Assembly: GCA_002415025.1 (NCBI GenBank)
Contig: DIBR01000061.1
Location: 321-41,467, forward strand
From: Spongiibacteraceae bacterium UBA5047
Lineage (GTDB): Bacteria > Pseudomonadota > Gammaproteobacteria > Pseudomonadales > Spongiibacteraceae
DNA: 41,147 bases
Reading direction: 5' to 3'
The position numbers and the translations under genes are program-made. The notes under the pieces were generated by a model. It was not told the origin of the DNA. It did not search any database and saw only the letters and a program-made list of their open reading frames with translations. Shown here piece after piece: positions 16,753-25,725 of this stretch. The first letter of the stretch is position 1. Every line of letters begins with the position of its first letter.

Positions 16753-16795
16753 TAGTCAGGATTAGCTTGGGTTAGACGCCCGATCACAGAAATGC

Positions 16796-16824
16796 TTGCA
16801 CGAAATTATATTAGCAGGCATATT
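16796..16824 (+). promoter_or_regulatory. Possible promoter of the secreted-protein cassette
   Basis: TTGCAC, a 17-base spacer, then CATATT, in AT-rich DNA about 190 bp before the first cassette gene. It is the best sigma-70-like pair seen in the gap; the long leader that follows is unexplained. Confidence 0.35.
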
Positions 16825-17010
16825 CTACGTGTCACGGATGACGGTACGGTGCCATTGGAAGGTGTCTTGTAGTTCAGTTCCCCCACTATTTTCGGTCCAT
16901 CCTTTATCTGCTGAATTCGTGCATTAGGCTTTCTGCCGTTGTCCTTCTGGGTATCTTGGGACGGGTGGTATGCGTAATGGGCATATGAACGGAATTGCGA
17001 GGGAAAGCGG

Positions 17011-19446
17011 ATGGATCCGATAGTTAGGTATATACATCGCACATGCGGTGTTACTTTAGCGGCCCTTTCAAGTTTTTTGGCAATTCAGCTCCTGTTTGCC
17101 TCTACTGCAGTCGCAGCGGACGCAGCTGCTGTCTGGTTCTCTGATCATCGCTTGGTCAATCGTGTGGACCCGCAGACTAATACCGTTATTCGTTCAGTGC
17201 CTCTGCCGAAAAAAGCCAACGCTCTTGCTATTGATCCTCACGACGGGAATCTATTGGTATTACTGAACAAGACGATACTGCGGCTCAGCGCTGAGGGAGA
17301 CGTTATCTCGAGATATGACTTTACGCGAGATGCACCCTGGATCCACAAGGCTAACGATCTTTCCCTGAATCCACATGACAGGACATTCTGGGTCGTTGGC
17401 CAGAAAGGACTCATCCGGATTGGAAGCGAAGGAGAGAAGTTGGCCGAATGGCGGACTGATGAAGGAGTACGTGATATTGCCTACGGTTCGGACGACAGTC
17501 TGTGGGTTCTTACAGCGCGTGCCGCAGTAAACTTGACGCCAGACGGAGTTGTGCGGGAAAGCGTCAATCTCGAGAACTATGTTGATAGCCCTACAGTTGT
17601 ATCGGTTGATGTTATCGGGGAAGTTCTTTGGATTTCCTCAACCCGAAAGTTACTGCGGTTCGACTTGGCACGCATCAATGAACATCCTTCTCTCGTGTCG
17701 CTTGAAGGATCTTCGTGTGACGAGTGTAAGTCAGAGAAGCAAAAAAAACGCGACAAAAAACACGCCGGGAACGCGCACCATGGGAATGTTGTTGATATAG
17801 ATGTTCACCCCATATCAGGTGCTTTGTGGGTTCTTTCAAGTGATGAGATTCAACGTTTTTCACGCGATGGCTCATTTATCGGAGTGGAAAAAATTGCTGT
17901 CAAGGATGTCGGTCGGACTAAATCATTCTCCTTTGATTTTCCGACGCAGTCACTTTGGCTGGTGGCCACGAAGGCTGTAGGACGGCTTGCTGAAAGTGGT
18001 GTGCTACTGAAGCGATTTGACATTCGGAAAAAATCCGGTGCGATCGGAATTGCACCGTTGCGCGTTGTTCCCTCCGTTTCAATTCTTAGTCCGATGAATG
18101 GTGTCTCAAGCCGAGATTCAATTGTTCCCTTTAGATTGAAGCTTGGCGCACAGTGTGGAGGCGTGGCGTGTAGCGCGGGTTCGGCCTATTTGAGTACGTT
18201 GAAATACGATGCTCGCCTGAATGGCGAGCAGTTTGGGCAAATATTTCGCGTAAGTGGAAGCGAAGCCATAGCAGAGAAGCGAGCATTGGAGGGAGAAAAT
18301 ATCTTTTCGGTGAGCGCTAGCGATTCCTTCGGAAGAGAAACTGGTCGAGTTGAAAGCCGGTTCATCGTGGATACGATACCGCCTTCATTTATCTCAATCT
18401 CGCCTGTGGATGGTAGTGTTAATCCATCTCAATCAGCGGTAATTCGCGGTGAAATCGATGATCCACTAGGTATGGTACGTTTGCTGAACTCTGCGGGTGA
18501 TTCTGTGGGGAATTCCGGAGGGACCAGTTTCAGCTTTGATGTCACCCTCGAATCCGGATTAAATCGCTTCAGTCTGATTGCTGAAGATAGGGCCGGAAAT
18601 GAAATTATGGCGGTGATTAATATTGCGTACCAGCCTTCAGAAGTTGTTGTCACATTTCCGACACCCGGTTCCACAGTCGATTCCAATGCAACTGCTCTCT
18701 GCGGTGCATTCCAAGGGCCACCCAACACAGGAATTGTCGTAAACGGTCGCAGGGCGATGGTCAAAGCGAACAAATTTTGCGTGAATGATATCTATCTGAC
18801 GCCGGGAGAGAATGTCCTTAGTATTGCCGTAACCCATCCTGATGGTACAACAATATTCGATTCCGCTAATGTGTTCAGTTCGGTTGCTTCCAGTGTCCAC
18901 GTCTGGACTTTTCCTGAATCAGGCATTGCTCCGTTTCACGCGAAGTTTAGTGTGGCAAACCTTGAGCGCGTAGAGATAACTCAAGTTGTTGCGGACTTCG
19001 ACGGCGATGGAATTACCGATGTCACCTCTGATTCGATAGAAGCTCTGGAATATACCTATACCGAACCCGGGATGTACCGCGCCGATATTTCCATAAGCGA
19101 CTCTACGGGGGCTGTAACGACTGTTAACGTGATGATTAATGTTGTAGCCGCGAATGAAGTCGATGCCCTGTTGAGGGGAGTATACGTCGATATGCTCAGT
19201 CAGCTCCGATCCGGAAACGTTGAGGGCGCGCTCAACGCGGTCACAGGGGATCTCCGGGAAAAGTACAGGGGGGTATTTAATTCGTTGCAGGATGATCTCC
19301 CGGCAGTGGCTGAGCAGATAGGTAGTATTGAGGCTGGTGTCGTTGGCAATGATATGGCCGAGTATGTCGTTATTCGAGGGGAGCAAGCATTCCTTGTCTA
19401 CTTTGTTCTCTGTGAAGATGGAGTTTGGCGGATAGGCGGAATGTAA
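17011..19446 (+). CDS. Exported beta-propeller / Ig-like / PKD protein
   Basis: Unnamed 811-residue protein. A signal peptide (hydrophobic 13-35, likely cut near AVA-AD at 35/36) is followed by propeller-like repeats of the LAIDPHDGNLLVL type to about 345. A Cys- and Lys-rich insert, with CDEC followed by a lysine/arginine cluster and a His-rich end, sits at about 235-260. Three Ig-like modules follow (about 350-625), with VDTIPPSFISISPVDGS at a module boundary. A PKD-like domain has the calcium-loop-like DFDGDGITD at about 663-671. The C-terminal 95 residues (RSGNVEGALNAV...EDGVWRIGGM) resemble a small NTF2-like domain that I recall at the ends of similar proteins near RHS/YD-repeat genes. 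GAGGGAAA precedes the ATG. Codons are far more AT-rich than in the flanks, suggesting transfer. Function unknown. Confidence 0.8.
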   Translation: MDPIVRYIHRTCGVTLAALSSFLAIQLLFASTAVAADAAAVWFSDHRLVNRVDPQTNTVIRSVPLPKKANALAIDPHDGNLLVLLNKTILRLSAEGDVISRYDFTRDAPWIHKANDLSLNPHDRTFWVVGQKGLIRIGSEGEKLAEWRTDEGVRDIAYGSDDSLWVLTARAAVNLTPDGVVRESVNLENYVDSPTVVSVDVIGEVLWISSTRKLLRFDLARINEHPSLVSLEGSSCDECKSEKQKKRDKKHAGNAHHGNVVDIDVHPISGALWVLSSDEIQRFSRDGSFIGVEKIAVKDVGRTKSFSFDFPTQSLWLVATKAVGRLAESGVLLKRFDIRKKSGAIGIAPLRVVPSVSILSPMNGVSSRDSIVPFRLKLGAQCGGVACSAGSAYLSTLKYDARLNGEQFGQIFRVSGSEAIAEKRALEGENIFSVSASDSFGRETGRVESRFIVDTIPPSFISISPVDGSVNPSQSAVIRGEIDDPLGMVRLLNSAGDSVGNSGGTSFSFDVTLESGLNRFSLIAEDRAGNEIMAVINIAYQPSEVVVTFPTPGSTVDSNATALCGAFQGPPNTGIVVNGRRAMVKANKFCVNDIYLTPGENVLSIAVTHPDGTTIFDSANVFSSVASSVHVWTFPESGIAPFHAKFSVANLERVEITQVVADFDGDGITDVTSDSIEALEYTYTEPGMYRADISISDSTGAVTTVNVMINVVAANEVDALLRGVYVDMLSQLRSGNVEGALNAVTGDLREKYRGVFNSLQDDLPAVAEQIGSIEAGVVGNDMAEYVVIRGEQAFLVYFVLCEDGVWRIGGM

Positions 19447-19463
19447 TCAGCGTGGAGATCAAA

Positions 19464-20120
19464 ATGAAGCTAGATAGAAAACTATGCATGGGATTCATGC
19501 GGGCTTTATTGACTATATCCATTGGAATTTCTCTTCCCGGCTGCTCGCTAACCGGTGAGGCATTCAGTGGTTATGTTCTGGAGCAGGGCACCGAAAGCCC
19601 TATTGAGGGAGCTATCGTTGTCGCTGGTTGGAAAGGCCACGTGGCAACGTGGGCGCATGGGCGTACGGTGTGTTACCACGTAGAAACTGCAGTGACAGAT
19701 TCCAATGGCCGATTTCATTTTCCTGCTTGGCGTAAAGATATTTCTGAGAAATGGCAGAAAAATGTTCGTTTCGAGCGGGTGTCGGTCGACATCTATTTCC
19801 CGGCGTATGAGCTTTCTTCTCGCCTGTCTGAAGGTGTTTATTCTCTTGAGCCATTTGTAGGGGGGCAAAAGAAAAGAATTGAATATTTGAAGGAGTTTGA
19901 AATTTCGCTGCGAGGGTGTCGAAGCCGTTCCGCCGGTGAAAGCAGTCTTATTCCAGTTTATCGAGCCTTATATAACGAAGTGAAAGGGCTGGATAAAGTC
20001 GATGAGGCGGAATCTGCAGCTAACGCCTTTCTGGCGGGAATTGACGTTATTGAGCTTGGCTATGATGAAGGACTAAGGCGCGCAGTAGAGCGTACCGGAA
20101 GAAATGGAGAGGGCCGGTGA
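19464..20120 (+). CDS. Lipoprotein with carboxypeptidase-regulatory-like domain
   Basis: Predicted outer-membrane lipoprotein of 218 residues: basic N terminus, hydrophobic core and lipobox LPGC with Cys27 followed by Ser, which favours export to the outer membrane. Residues 32-85 look like a carboxypeptidase-regulatory-like (transthyretin-like) beta sandwich: FSGYVLEQGTESPIEGAIVV, then TDSNGRFHFPAW. The C-terminal part is helical and charged. The ATG at 19464 is chosen for TGGAG six bases upstream and the clean signal peptide; an ATG 13 codons earlier would overlap the previous gene. It ends in a GTGA overlap with the next gene, so translation is probably coupled. Partner unknown. Confidence 0.75.
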   Translation: MKLDRKLCMGFMRALLTISIGISLPGCSLTGEAFSGYVLEQGTESPIEGAIVVAGWKGHVATWAHGRTVCYHVETAVTDSNGRFHFPAWRKDISEKWQKNVRFERVSVDIYFPAYELSSRLSEGVYSLEPFVGGQKKRIEYLKEFEISLRGCRSRSAGESSLIPVYRALYNEVKGLDKVDEAESAANAFLAGIDVIELGYDEGLRRAVERTGRNGEGR

Positions 20121-22564
20121 AACATTCGATACATGTAACTACTTTTACACTCTTTTCGAATCTTGTCTTATCGACGGCTAATGGCTACGAGCTTGGTACG
20201 CACGCACGCTTAACCCAAGTGGCCGTCGAGAAATCTGTGGTGAGCCAGTCGACCCTATTGGCTGACCTTGGGATTAGTCAAACCCGGTTAGATCCAGTGG
20301 GGAATACGTATAATGATATGTCTGGGAGTTTGGTGCGTGTAAGGCAGGTATCTTCGTTTGAGGCTAGGTACATTCCTCTTCCTGATGAGGAGATGCTGAC
20401 GGTGCCTGCGTGGATTATGCGAGGGGCAGTTCGGGAGGACGATTCCACTGGCGAGGATAATCCACAGGATGACCCCTTTAATTCAAAGTTGTACCGTCCG
20501 CTTAATCACTTCTTTGACCCTATAAACAATCGACCGTTAACTGTGCCGGGTATTGGTTTTCTAGATGCTGATATTCATACAGCGCCGGCCTGGGCGACAG
20601 GGACGACCAACGACAACACATTTTCTCGTCCGAACACGGCAGAATCAGATCGGCGTAACCACTTTACGGTGTTTGATGCGCGGGAGGCCATGTATCGGGC
20701 GTTGAGTGGTAGAAATAGTGAGGGTGAAGTGGTTGCATCGTCGGAGAGTGATCGAAATCAATACTGGGCGACCACCTTCCGGTCTTTGGGTAATGTTGTC
20801 CACCTGATTCAGGATATGGCGCAGCCTCAGCACACACGCAATGACCAGCATGCGGGGAAATTTCCGGAGTTTCTTACCGGGCACTCAAGCGTTTACGAAA
20901 AATACATTGAAGCCCGTGCAACTGGGGTAGAGTTGTTTGATATTGACGGTCAGCAGGGCGTTGCTCTGGAGCGGTTAAGGTATGGCGAGTACGAGGCGCC
21001 AACGTTCGATAAATTCAGCGACTTCTGGAGCACAAGCCCTGGCGTAGGGGCTTCTTCTGGGCGGGGGCTGGCGGACTACAGCAACCGGTCCTTTTTTACC
21101 GCGGGCCAGAATCTTGGGTCTGGTCGCTATGCACTGCCATCGAACAATGCTGATGATTACACGCATGAGTCGACCGAAGATTTGCTGCCTCGTTCACCAA
21201 GGAAACGTATTAATTTTTTGCGTGGTGGGCCTGAAGGAATCCGGATGACCACCGAAAGTCTATTTGACTACTTCCTGTTTAATACGCCACGAACCTATAG
21301 TCTGAATCGATTTAACTACAATGACCAAGCCGACCTTCTTGTCCCACGTGCTATTGCGTACAGTAAAAATTTGATTGACTATTTTTTTCGCGGAAAGATT
21401 GATTTGGAGGCGGATCCAAATTCTAGCGGCGCATATGTGGTGAAGAATTATGGTATGGAGTCGATGCGTGGAGCGTTCGGGCTTTATTACGACGATTCGT
21501 CGGGACAACGCCACCTTGTTCCAGGGACTGGCCCGGATTCCAATAGTGATTGGGCCGACTTAGCTGTGCCGCCGGCAGCGAATTCGAATCCCGGTCGTAG
21601 CGCCCCCTTGACGTTCCAAGAGCCAACTAATCCACCGCCGGCTGCGCCTGGCAAGTATGTCCTGGTTTTTCGCGGGCAGATGGGAGAGGAGGCTGACGCT
21701 GTTGTGGGTAGGGTGCTTGGCGATGCGTTATATGTGCTTGAGGGTGATGGTGGTGTAACCCGGTTGAGTTCATACAGCAATAAAGTGAATAGTTTTTCGA
21801 TACCGGTCAGATATCGATATTTGACAACGGGCTTGAGTGTATACGGAGGCCGGGCTTTTTACAGCGTCAATCAAAGTGGCGACACGTATTCGATACCGAA
21901 TACTTTGCAGCAATACGGAGTATCCGACGCAACATTGACAGATTTGGCCGTCTTGGAATATGGGAACGGGACGGCTGTATATTCCGGAGGACTGATCAGC
22001 ACAGATCTCAATGAGACTGCTACCGAGGTTATGTTGCGGCATTTTGATGTCACTACCGGCAATGAGATCGGCTCCTTTTCTTCCAATCCCGGCCTTAATA
22101 ACTTCGGGGGGTACGTCGATGTGGCGGCCAATAGTACTCATATCGCAACCACCCACAACGAGCACTTGTTTATCTATACCAAATCCGGGGCGCAAATAGC
22201 AGTAGCCGATGGGATCAATATCGCCACGCAGGACGTAACCATGAACAGCGATCGGGTCTATGTAATTGATGGGGTGGCGGTGCGCTCTTATGATTTGAAT
22301 GGCATTCGGCAAGCAAACCTCAGTCCAGGGCCGGCGGACTGGTTCTATATCGAGGCGATAGAGGCTACAGACAAGCGGCTGTATGTTGTCACTTTAAAAA
22401 GCTTTTCTGCGCCTGATTATAAACTGCATGTGTACGCCCGGGAGGTAGAACGCGATGCTGAAGGGCGGCTTGTTGACGAACGGTACGTTTACCAGAAAGC
22501 GATAGACTTTTCATTGGGTGCGAGATGGTATCCGCTGTCGATCGGGGCCGATCGCGCATTATAG
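20117..22564 (+). CDS. Exported zinc phospholipase C / S1-P1 nuclease-like protein with propeller-like C terminus
   Basis: 815-residue protein starting at GTG. A signal peptide is followed by YELGTHARLTQVAVE, with H29 placed like the N-terminal zinc ligand of the family. Further matching residues are H131 and D134 in LNHFFDP, and H229, D233 and H239 in GNVVHLIQDMAQPQH, the H-x3-D-x5-H spacing of zinc PLC and S1/P1 nucleases. H256 and E261 in GHSSVYEKY come next; their spacing is one residue longer than the H-x3-E I expect. The trimetal site looks largely intact, so phosphodiesterase activity on lipid or nucleic acid is plausible. From about 515 the chain turns beta-rich, with propeller-like strands (YVLEGDGGVTRL, HLFIYTKSGAQIAVADG, VYVIDGVAVRSYD). 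Overlaps the lipoprotein gene by four bases. Confidence 0.78.
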   Translation: MKHSIHVTTFTLFSNLVLSTANGYELGTHARLTQVAVEKSVVSQSTLLADLGISQTRLDPVGNTYNDMSGSLVRVRQVSSFEARYIPLPDEEMLTVPAWIMRGAVREDDSTGEDNPQDDPFNSKLYRPLNHFFDPINNRPLTVPGIGFLDADIHTAPAWATGTTNDNTFSRPNTAESDRRNHFTVFDAREAMYRALSGRNSEGEVVASSESDRNQYWATTFRSLGNVVHLIQDMAQPQHTRNDQHAGKFPEFLTGHSSVYEKYIEARATGVELFDIDGQQGVALERLRYGEYEAPTFDKFSDFWSTSPGVGASSGRGLADYSNRSFFTAGQNLGSGRYALPSNNADDYTHESTEDLLPRSPRKRINFLRGGPEGIRMTTESLFDYFLFNTPRTYSLNRFNYNDQADLLVPRAIAYSKNLIDYFFRGKIDLEADPNSSGAYVVKNYGMESMRGAFGLYYDDSSGQRHLVPGTGPDSNSDWADLAVPPAANSNPGRSAPLTFQEPTNPPPAAPGKYVLVFRGQMGEEADAVVGRVLGDALYVLEGDGGVTRLSSYSNKVNSFSIPVRYRYLTTGLSVYGGRAFYSVNQSGDTYSIPNTLQQYGVSDATLTDLAVLEYGNGTAVYSGGLISTDLNETATEVMLRHFDVTTGNEIGSFSSNPGLNNFGGYVDVAANSTHIATTHNEHLFIYTKSGAQIAVADGINIATQDVTMNSDRVYVIDGVAVRSYDLNGIRQANLSPGPADWFYIEAIEATDKRLYVVTLKSFSAPDYKLHVYAREVERDAEGRLVDERYVYQKAIDFSLGARWYPLSIGADRAL

Positions 22565-22618
22565 GGTCTCGACGAAGTGCTTGAGTGTAATGTCGAAGAT
22601 GGGAAAGGATTCCTTGTT

Positions 22619-23170
22619 ATGTATATGAGACGTGAAGTTTTGGCGTTGCTTACTCTTCTGGGGTGGGCTTCTGGTGCTCTGGCGGAAGATTCGGAGAGCC
22701 CGGTGTTCGAGGGGCGAGTCGTAAACGCAACCTCAGCGCATCCCGTAGAGGGGGCATTCGTGGTGGTGCTTAGTCAGTTGCCTGATGCCAGGTTTGGGGC
22801 GATTTGCGAACACGATGGCGTGGTGTCCACGGATAATGCAGGTGCTTTTAGACTACCGGGTGTAGGTGGGCACAACAGTCGGGTTAGGCCTCGGACCGTT
22901 GTGATCTACAAGCCTGGGTATGCGCAAGAGCCCTCGGATACGGGTGATTTTCTGCTCCGTGAGATTCCACCGGACAACCAGTATCTGCGGTATCTCGCAC
23001 GCTTAAGTGCAGCGGTAAATTGCTCTTCTCCGAATGGGCGGTCGCAGGATTTGGCAGAGTTTAGACAGATGTTGTATGAGGATGCCCGTAGAATCGAACC
23101 TCTGGATGCGGTCGGTCAGCGATTGGTTGAAAGCTTACGCGACCGCGTATGGTGGGAAGAAGCGCGATAG
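22619..23170 (+). CDS. Exported carboxypeptidase-regulatory-like protein
   Basis: Small exported protein of about 183 residues; the signal peptide LALLTLLGWASGALA would be cut before EDSESP. Residues 27-80 form the same type of beta-sandwich domain as the lipoprotein two genes upstream: VFEGRVVNATSAHPVEGAFVVVL followed by STDNAGAFRLPGV. The C terminus is charged and helical, with two cysteines in the whole mature chain region CEHDG and NCSSPNG. The ATG at 22619 follows GGAAAGGA; the ATG two codons later is equally possible, and an upstream in-frame ATG at 22577 would bury the signal peptide. It lies 54 bp after the PLC-like gene and ends the cassette. Confidence 0.72.
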   Translation: MYMRREVLALLTLLGWASGALAEDSESPVFEGRVVNATSAHPVEGAFVVVLSQLPDARFGAICEHDGVVSTDNAGAFRLPGVGGHNSRVRPRTVVIYKPGYAQEPSDTGDFLLREIPPDNQYLRYLARLSAAVNCSSPNGRSQDLAEFRQMLYEDARRIEPLDAVGQRLVESLRDRVWWEEAR

Positions 23171-23182
23171 GTCGCCGCCCGC

Positions 23183-23857
23183 TTATTTCGCGGTTAGCCG
23201 CCGTACTTCACTTGGGGTTCCTAGTAATAGCAGATCCGCAGACCGGCAGGCAAAAATGCCGTTGGTGACAACCCCGACGATATTGTTAATGGCCTCTTCA
23301 ATTTTGCGCGGCGTGGCAATGGGGAAGTTGTACACATCGAGAATGATATTGCCGTTGTCGGTGGTGACGCCTTCGCGATACACCGGGTCGCCGCCGAGCT
23401 TGACCAGCTCGCGTGCCACATGGCTGCGCGCCATCGGCAGAACCTCAACCGGCAGGGGGAATGCGCCGAGCTGGTCCACCAGCTTGCTTTCGTCGGCGAT
23501 GCAGATGAATCTTTTTGACACGGCGGCCACAATTTTCTCGCGGGTGAGTGCGGCACCGCCGCCCTTGATCAGCTCTAGTGCGTGGTTGGACTCGTCCGCG
23601 CCGTCCACATAGACTGCCACGCTATCCACACTGTTCAGATCGTAAACCGGAATCCCGTGCTTTTTCAGGCGCTCGGCGGAGGCTTCCGAGCTGGCGACCG
23701 TGCCTTCGATTTCGCCCTTGAACTGCGCCAGCAGGTCAATAAAAAAGTTGGCGGTGGAGCCCGTGCCAATGCCGATAATCTCGCCGTCCTGAATAGCCGT
23801 TTTCACTTCTTCGATGGCGGCGGCGGCAACGGCCTGTTTGAGTTCGTCCTGGGTCAT
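23183..23857 (-). CDS. rpiA: Ribose-5-phosphate isomerase A
   Basis: Interconverts ribose 5-phosphate and ribulose 5-phosphate in the pentose phosphate pathway. The 224-residue product carries GIGTGSTANFFID (29-41), YVDGADESNHALELIKGGG (83-101) with the catalytic-region ALTREK next, and FPLPVEVLPMA. The start at 23857 (MTQDELKQAV) is chosen because the reading frame further upstream runs into REP sequence. It is divergent from ilvA, an arrangement also found in Pseudomonas, and its 3' end faces the cassette only 12 bp away. Confidence 0.95.
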   Translation of the reverse strand: MTQDELKQAVAAAAIEEVKTAIQDGEIIGIGTGSTANFFIDLLAQFKGEIEGTVASSEASAERLKKHGIPVYDLNSVDSVAVYVDGADESNHALELIKGGGAALTREKIVAAVSKRFICIADESKLVDQLGAFPLPVEVLPMARSHVARELVKLGGDPVYREGVTTDNGNIILDVYNFPIATPRKIEEAINNIVGVVTNGIFACRSADLLLLGTPSEVRRLTAK

Positions 23858-23890
23858 GGGGCACCTGTTGGCAGAAAAGGGGGCATTATA

Positions 23891-23958
23891 GTAGGAGCCT
23901 GCCCTGCAGGCGAACCTTGGGTATCGGTGTGTCATTCGCCTGCGGGACAGGCTCCAAC
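23891..23958. repeat. REP-A inverted pair between rpiA and ilvA
   Basis: Head-to-head copies at 23891-23914 and 23935-23958 (the second slightly decayed) in a divergent intergenic region, so here the structure lies in promoter DNA instead of a 3' end. Confidence 0.8.
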
Positions 23959-24035
23959 CGTGTGCAGCGCTATTGGGGTAGCGAGGGATTCACGTTAGAC
24001 TGCGCCCTTATCTCCCAATACACCAAGGAAACACC

Positions 24036-25553
24036 GTGCCAGAGCGCTATATCAAAAAAATTCTCGAAGCCAAAGTCTACGACGTGGCGATCGAGACACC
24101 GATTGACGAGGCCCGGCTGTTGTCCGCGCGCATCGGCAATCGGGTGTTGCTCAAGCGCGAGGACTTGCAGCCGGTGTTCTCCTTCAAGTTGCGCGGCGCC
24201 TACAACAAGATGGCCAGCCTTTCGAAAGAGGAGCTGGCGCGGGGTGTGGTGGCGGCTTCGGCGGGCAATCATGCGCAAGGCCTTGCGTTGGCGGCGAGCA
24301 AGATGGGGGTTAAGGCGACTATTGTGATGCCCAAGACGACCCCCCAGATCAAGGTGGATGCGGTGAAATCGCGGGGCGGCAAAGTTATTTTGCAGGGCGA
24401 TGTTTACGACGAGGCCTCCACCTACGCCAAGAAGCTGACGGCGGAAAAGGGTATGACCTACGTGCACCCCTACGATGACCCGGAGGTGATCGCGGGGCAG
24501 GGCACCATCGGTATGGAAATTCTGCGTCAGCACACGGGGCCTCTGGATGCGGTCTTTGTGCCCGTGGGCGGCGGCGGCCTGGCCGCTGGTGTTTCTGCTT
24601 ATATCAAGTACGTGCGCCCCGATGTGAAGGTGATTGCGGTAGAGCCCGAGGATGCCGCCTGTTTAAAAGCGGCGCTGGAGGCGAACCGGCGCGTTACCTT
24701 GAAGGAGGTCGGTTTGTTTGCCGACGGCGTTGCCGTTGCCCAGATCGGCAAGGAAACCTTCCGTGTTCTGAAAAAAACCATTGATGGCGTGATCACCGCA
24801 TCGACCGATGAAATCTGTGCGGCTATCAAGGATATCTTTGATGACACCCGTTCCATCGCCGAGCCTGCCGGTGCGCTGGCCCTTGCCGGCCTAAAAAAGT
24901 ACGTCGAGCAAAACGGCTGCGAGGGTCAAACCTTGCTGGCCATCGACAGTGGCGCCAACACCAATTTCGACAGACTGCGCTACATCTCCGAGCGCACCGA
25001 AATCGGTGAGCGCCGCGAGGCGGTGTTGAGCGTGCAGATTCCTGAAAAACCCGGCAGCTTCAAGCGTTTTTGTGAAGCGCTGGGGCGGCGCAATATCACA
25101 GAGTTTAACTACCGCTACAGCGACAGTCGCGACGCGCAGATTTTCGTTGGTGTGCAGATCTCCCCGGAGAACAATGATCGTGAAGATCTCGTCAATGAGC
25201 TGAAAGATCTCGGTTACCCGGTGTGGGATATGACTGACAACGAGATGGCAAAGCTGCATATCCGCTATATGGTCGGCGGTCATGCGCCGGCCACGGTTAC
25301 CAATGAGCGGCTCTACCGCTTTGAGTTTCCGGAGCGCCCCGGTGCACTGATGAAGTTTCTGAAAACCCTGCCGCAGGCCTGGAACATTTCGTTGTTCCAT
25401 TACCGCAATCACGGTTCGGCCTATGGCCGGGTGCTGGTGGGTATGCAGATTGACGAGAAAGATCGCCGCAAGGTGGGCGAGTATCTGGACAAGTTGCATT
25501 ATCCCTATCAGGAAGAAACCGAGAACCCGGCGTATACGCAGTTTTTAAGTTAG
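24036..25553 (+). CDS. ilvA: Threonine ammonia-lyase, biosynthetic
   Basis: PLP enzyme that deaminates threonine to 2-oxobutanoate, the first committed step to isoleucine. The 505-residue product has the PLP lysine K51 in FSFKLRGAYNKM, the AASAGNHAQGLALAA loop, the phosphate-binding VPVGGGGLAAG, and two C-terminal ACT-like regulatory domains (from about 325; EKPGSFKRFCEALG and ERPGALMKFLKTL) for isoleucine and valine control. The full regulatory part shows the biosynthetic type, not the short catabolic TdcB type. GTG start, preceded by CAAGGAAAC. Confidence 0.96.
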   Translation: MPERYIKKILEAKVYDVAIETPIDEARLLSARIGNRVLLKREDLQPVFSFKLRGAYNKMASLSKEELARGVVAASAGNHAQGLALAASKMGVKATIVMPKTTPQIKVDAVKSRGGKVILQGDVYDEASTYAKKLTAEKGMTYVHPYDDPEVIAGQGTIGMEILRQHTGPLDAVFVPVGGGGLAAGVSAYIKYVRPDVKVIAVEPEDAACLKAALEANRRVTLKEVGLFADGVAVAQIGKETFRVLKKTIDGVITASTDEICAAIKDIFDDTRSIAEPAGALALAGLKKYVEQNGCEGQTLLAIDSGANTNFDRLRYISERTEIGERREAVLSVQIPEKPGSFKRFCEALGRRNITEFNYRYSDSRDAQIFVGVQISPENNDREDLVNELKDLGYPVWDMTDNEMAKLHIRYMVGGHAPATVTNERLYRFEFPERPGALMKFLKTLPQAWNISLFHYRNHGSAYGRVLVGMQIDEKDRRKVGEYLDKLHYPYQEETENPAYTQFLS

Positions 25554-25573
25554 AGCCGGTTCTTAAAAGGCAA

Positions 25574-25720
25574 TTCGCCAGCAGGGCTGACTCCCACTAG
25601 TTTATGTTTTTGTAGGAGCCTGCCTTACAGGTGAATATTCTCAGAGGGTCTTGCCAAGCAACATAGAATCTCCCATCTGATGCTGGCAAAGTTTCGGTGG
25701 GAGCCAGCCCTGCTGGCGAA
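25574..25720. repeat. REP-A cluster of three copies
   Basis: Copies at 25574-25597 (minus), 25612-25635 (plus) and 25697-25720 (plus), each with base changes, fill the 172-bp space between the convergent ilvA and cyclo-ligase genes. Confidence 0.75.
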
Positions 25721-25725
25721 TGCCG

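Noticed and set aside
16806..17042. Small minus-strand open frame in the gap before the cassette
   Set aside because: No ribosome site or recognisable protein features, and it overlaps the start of the well-supported 811-residue gene.
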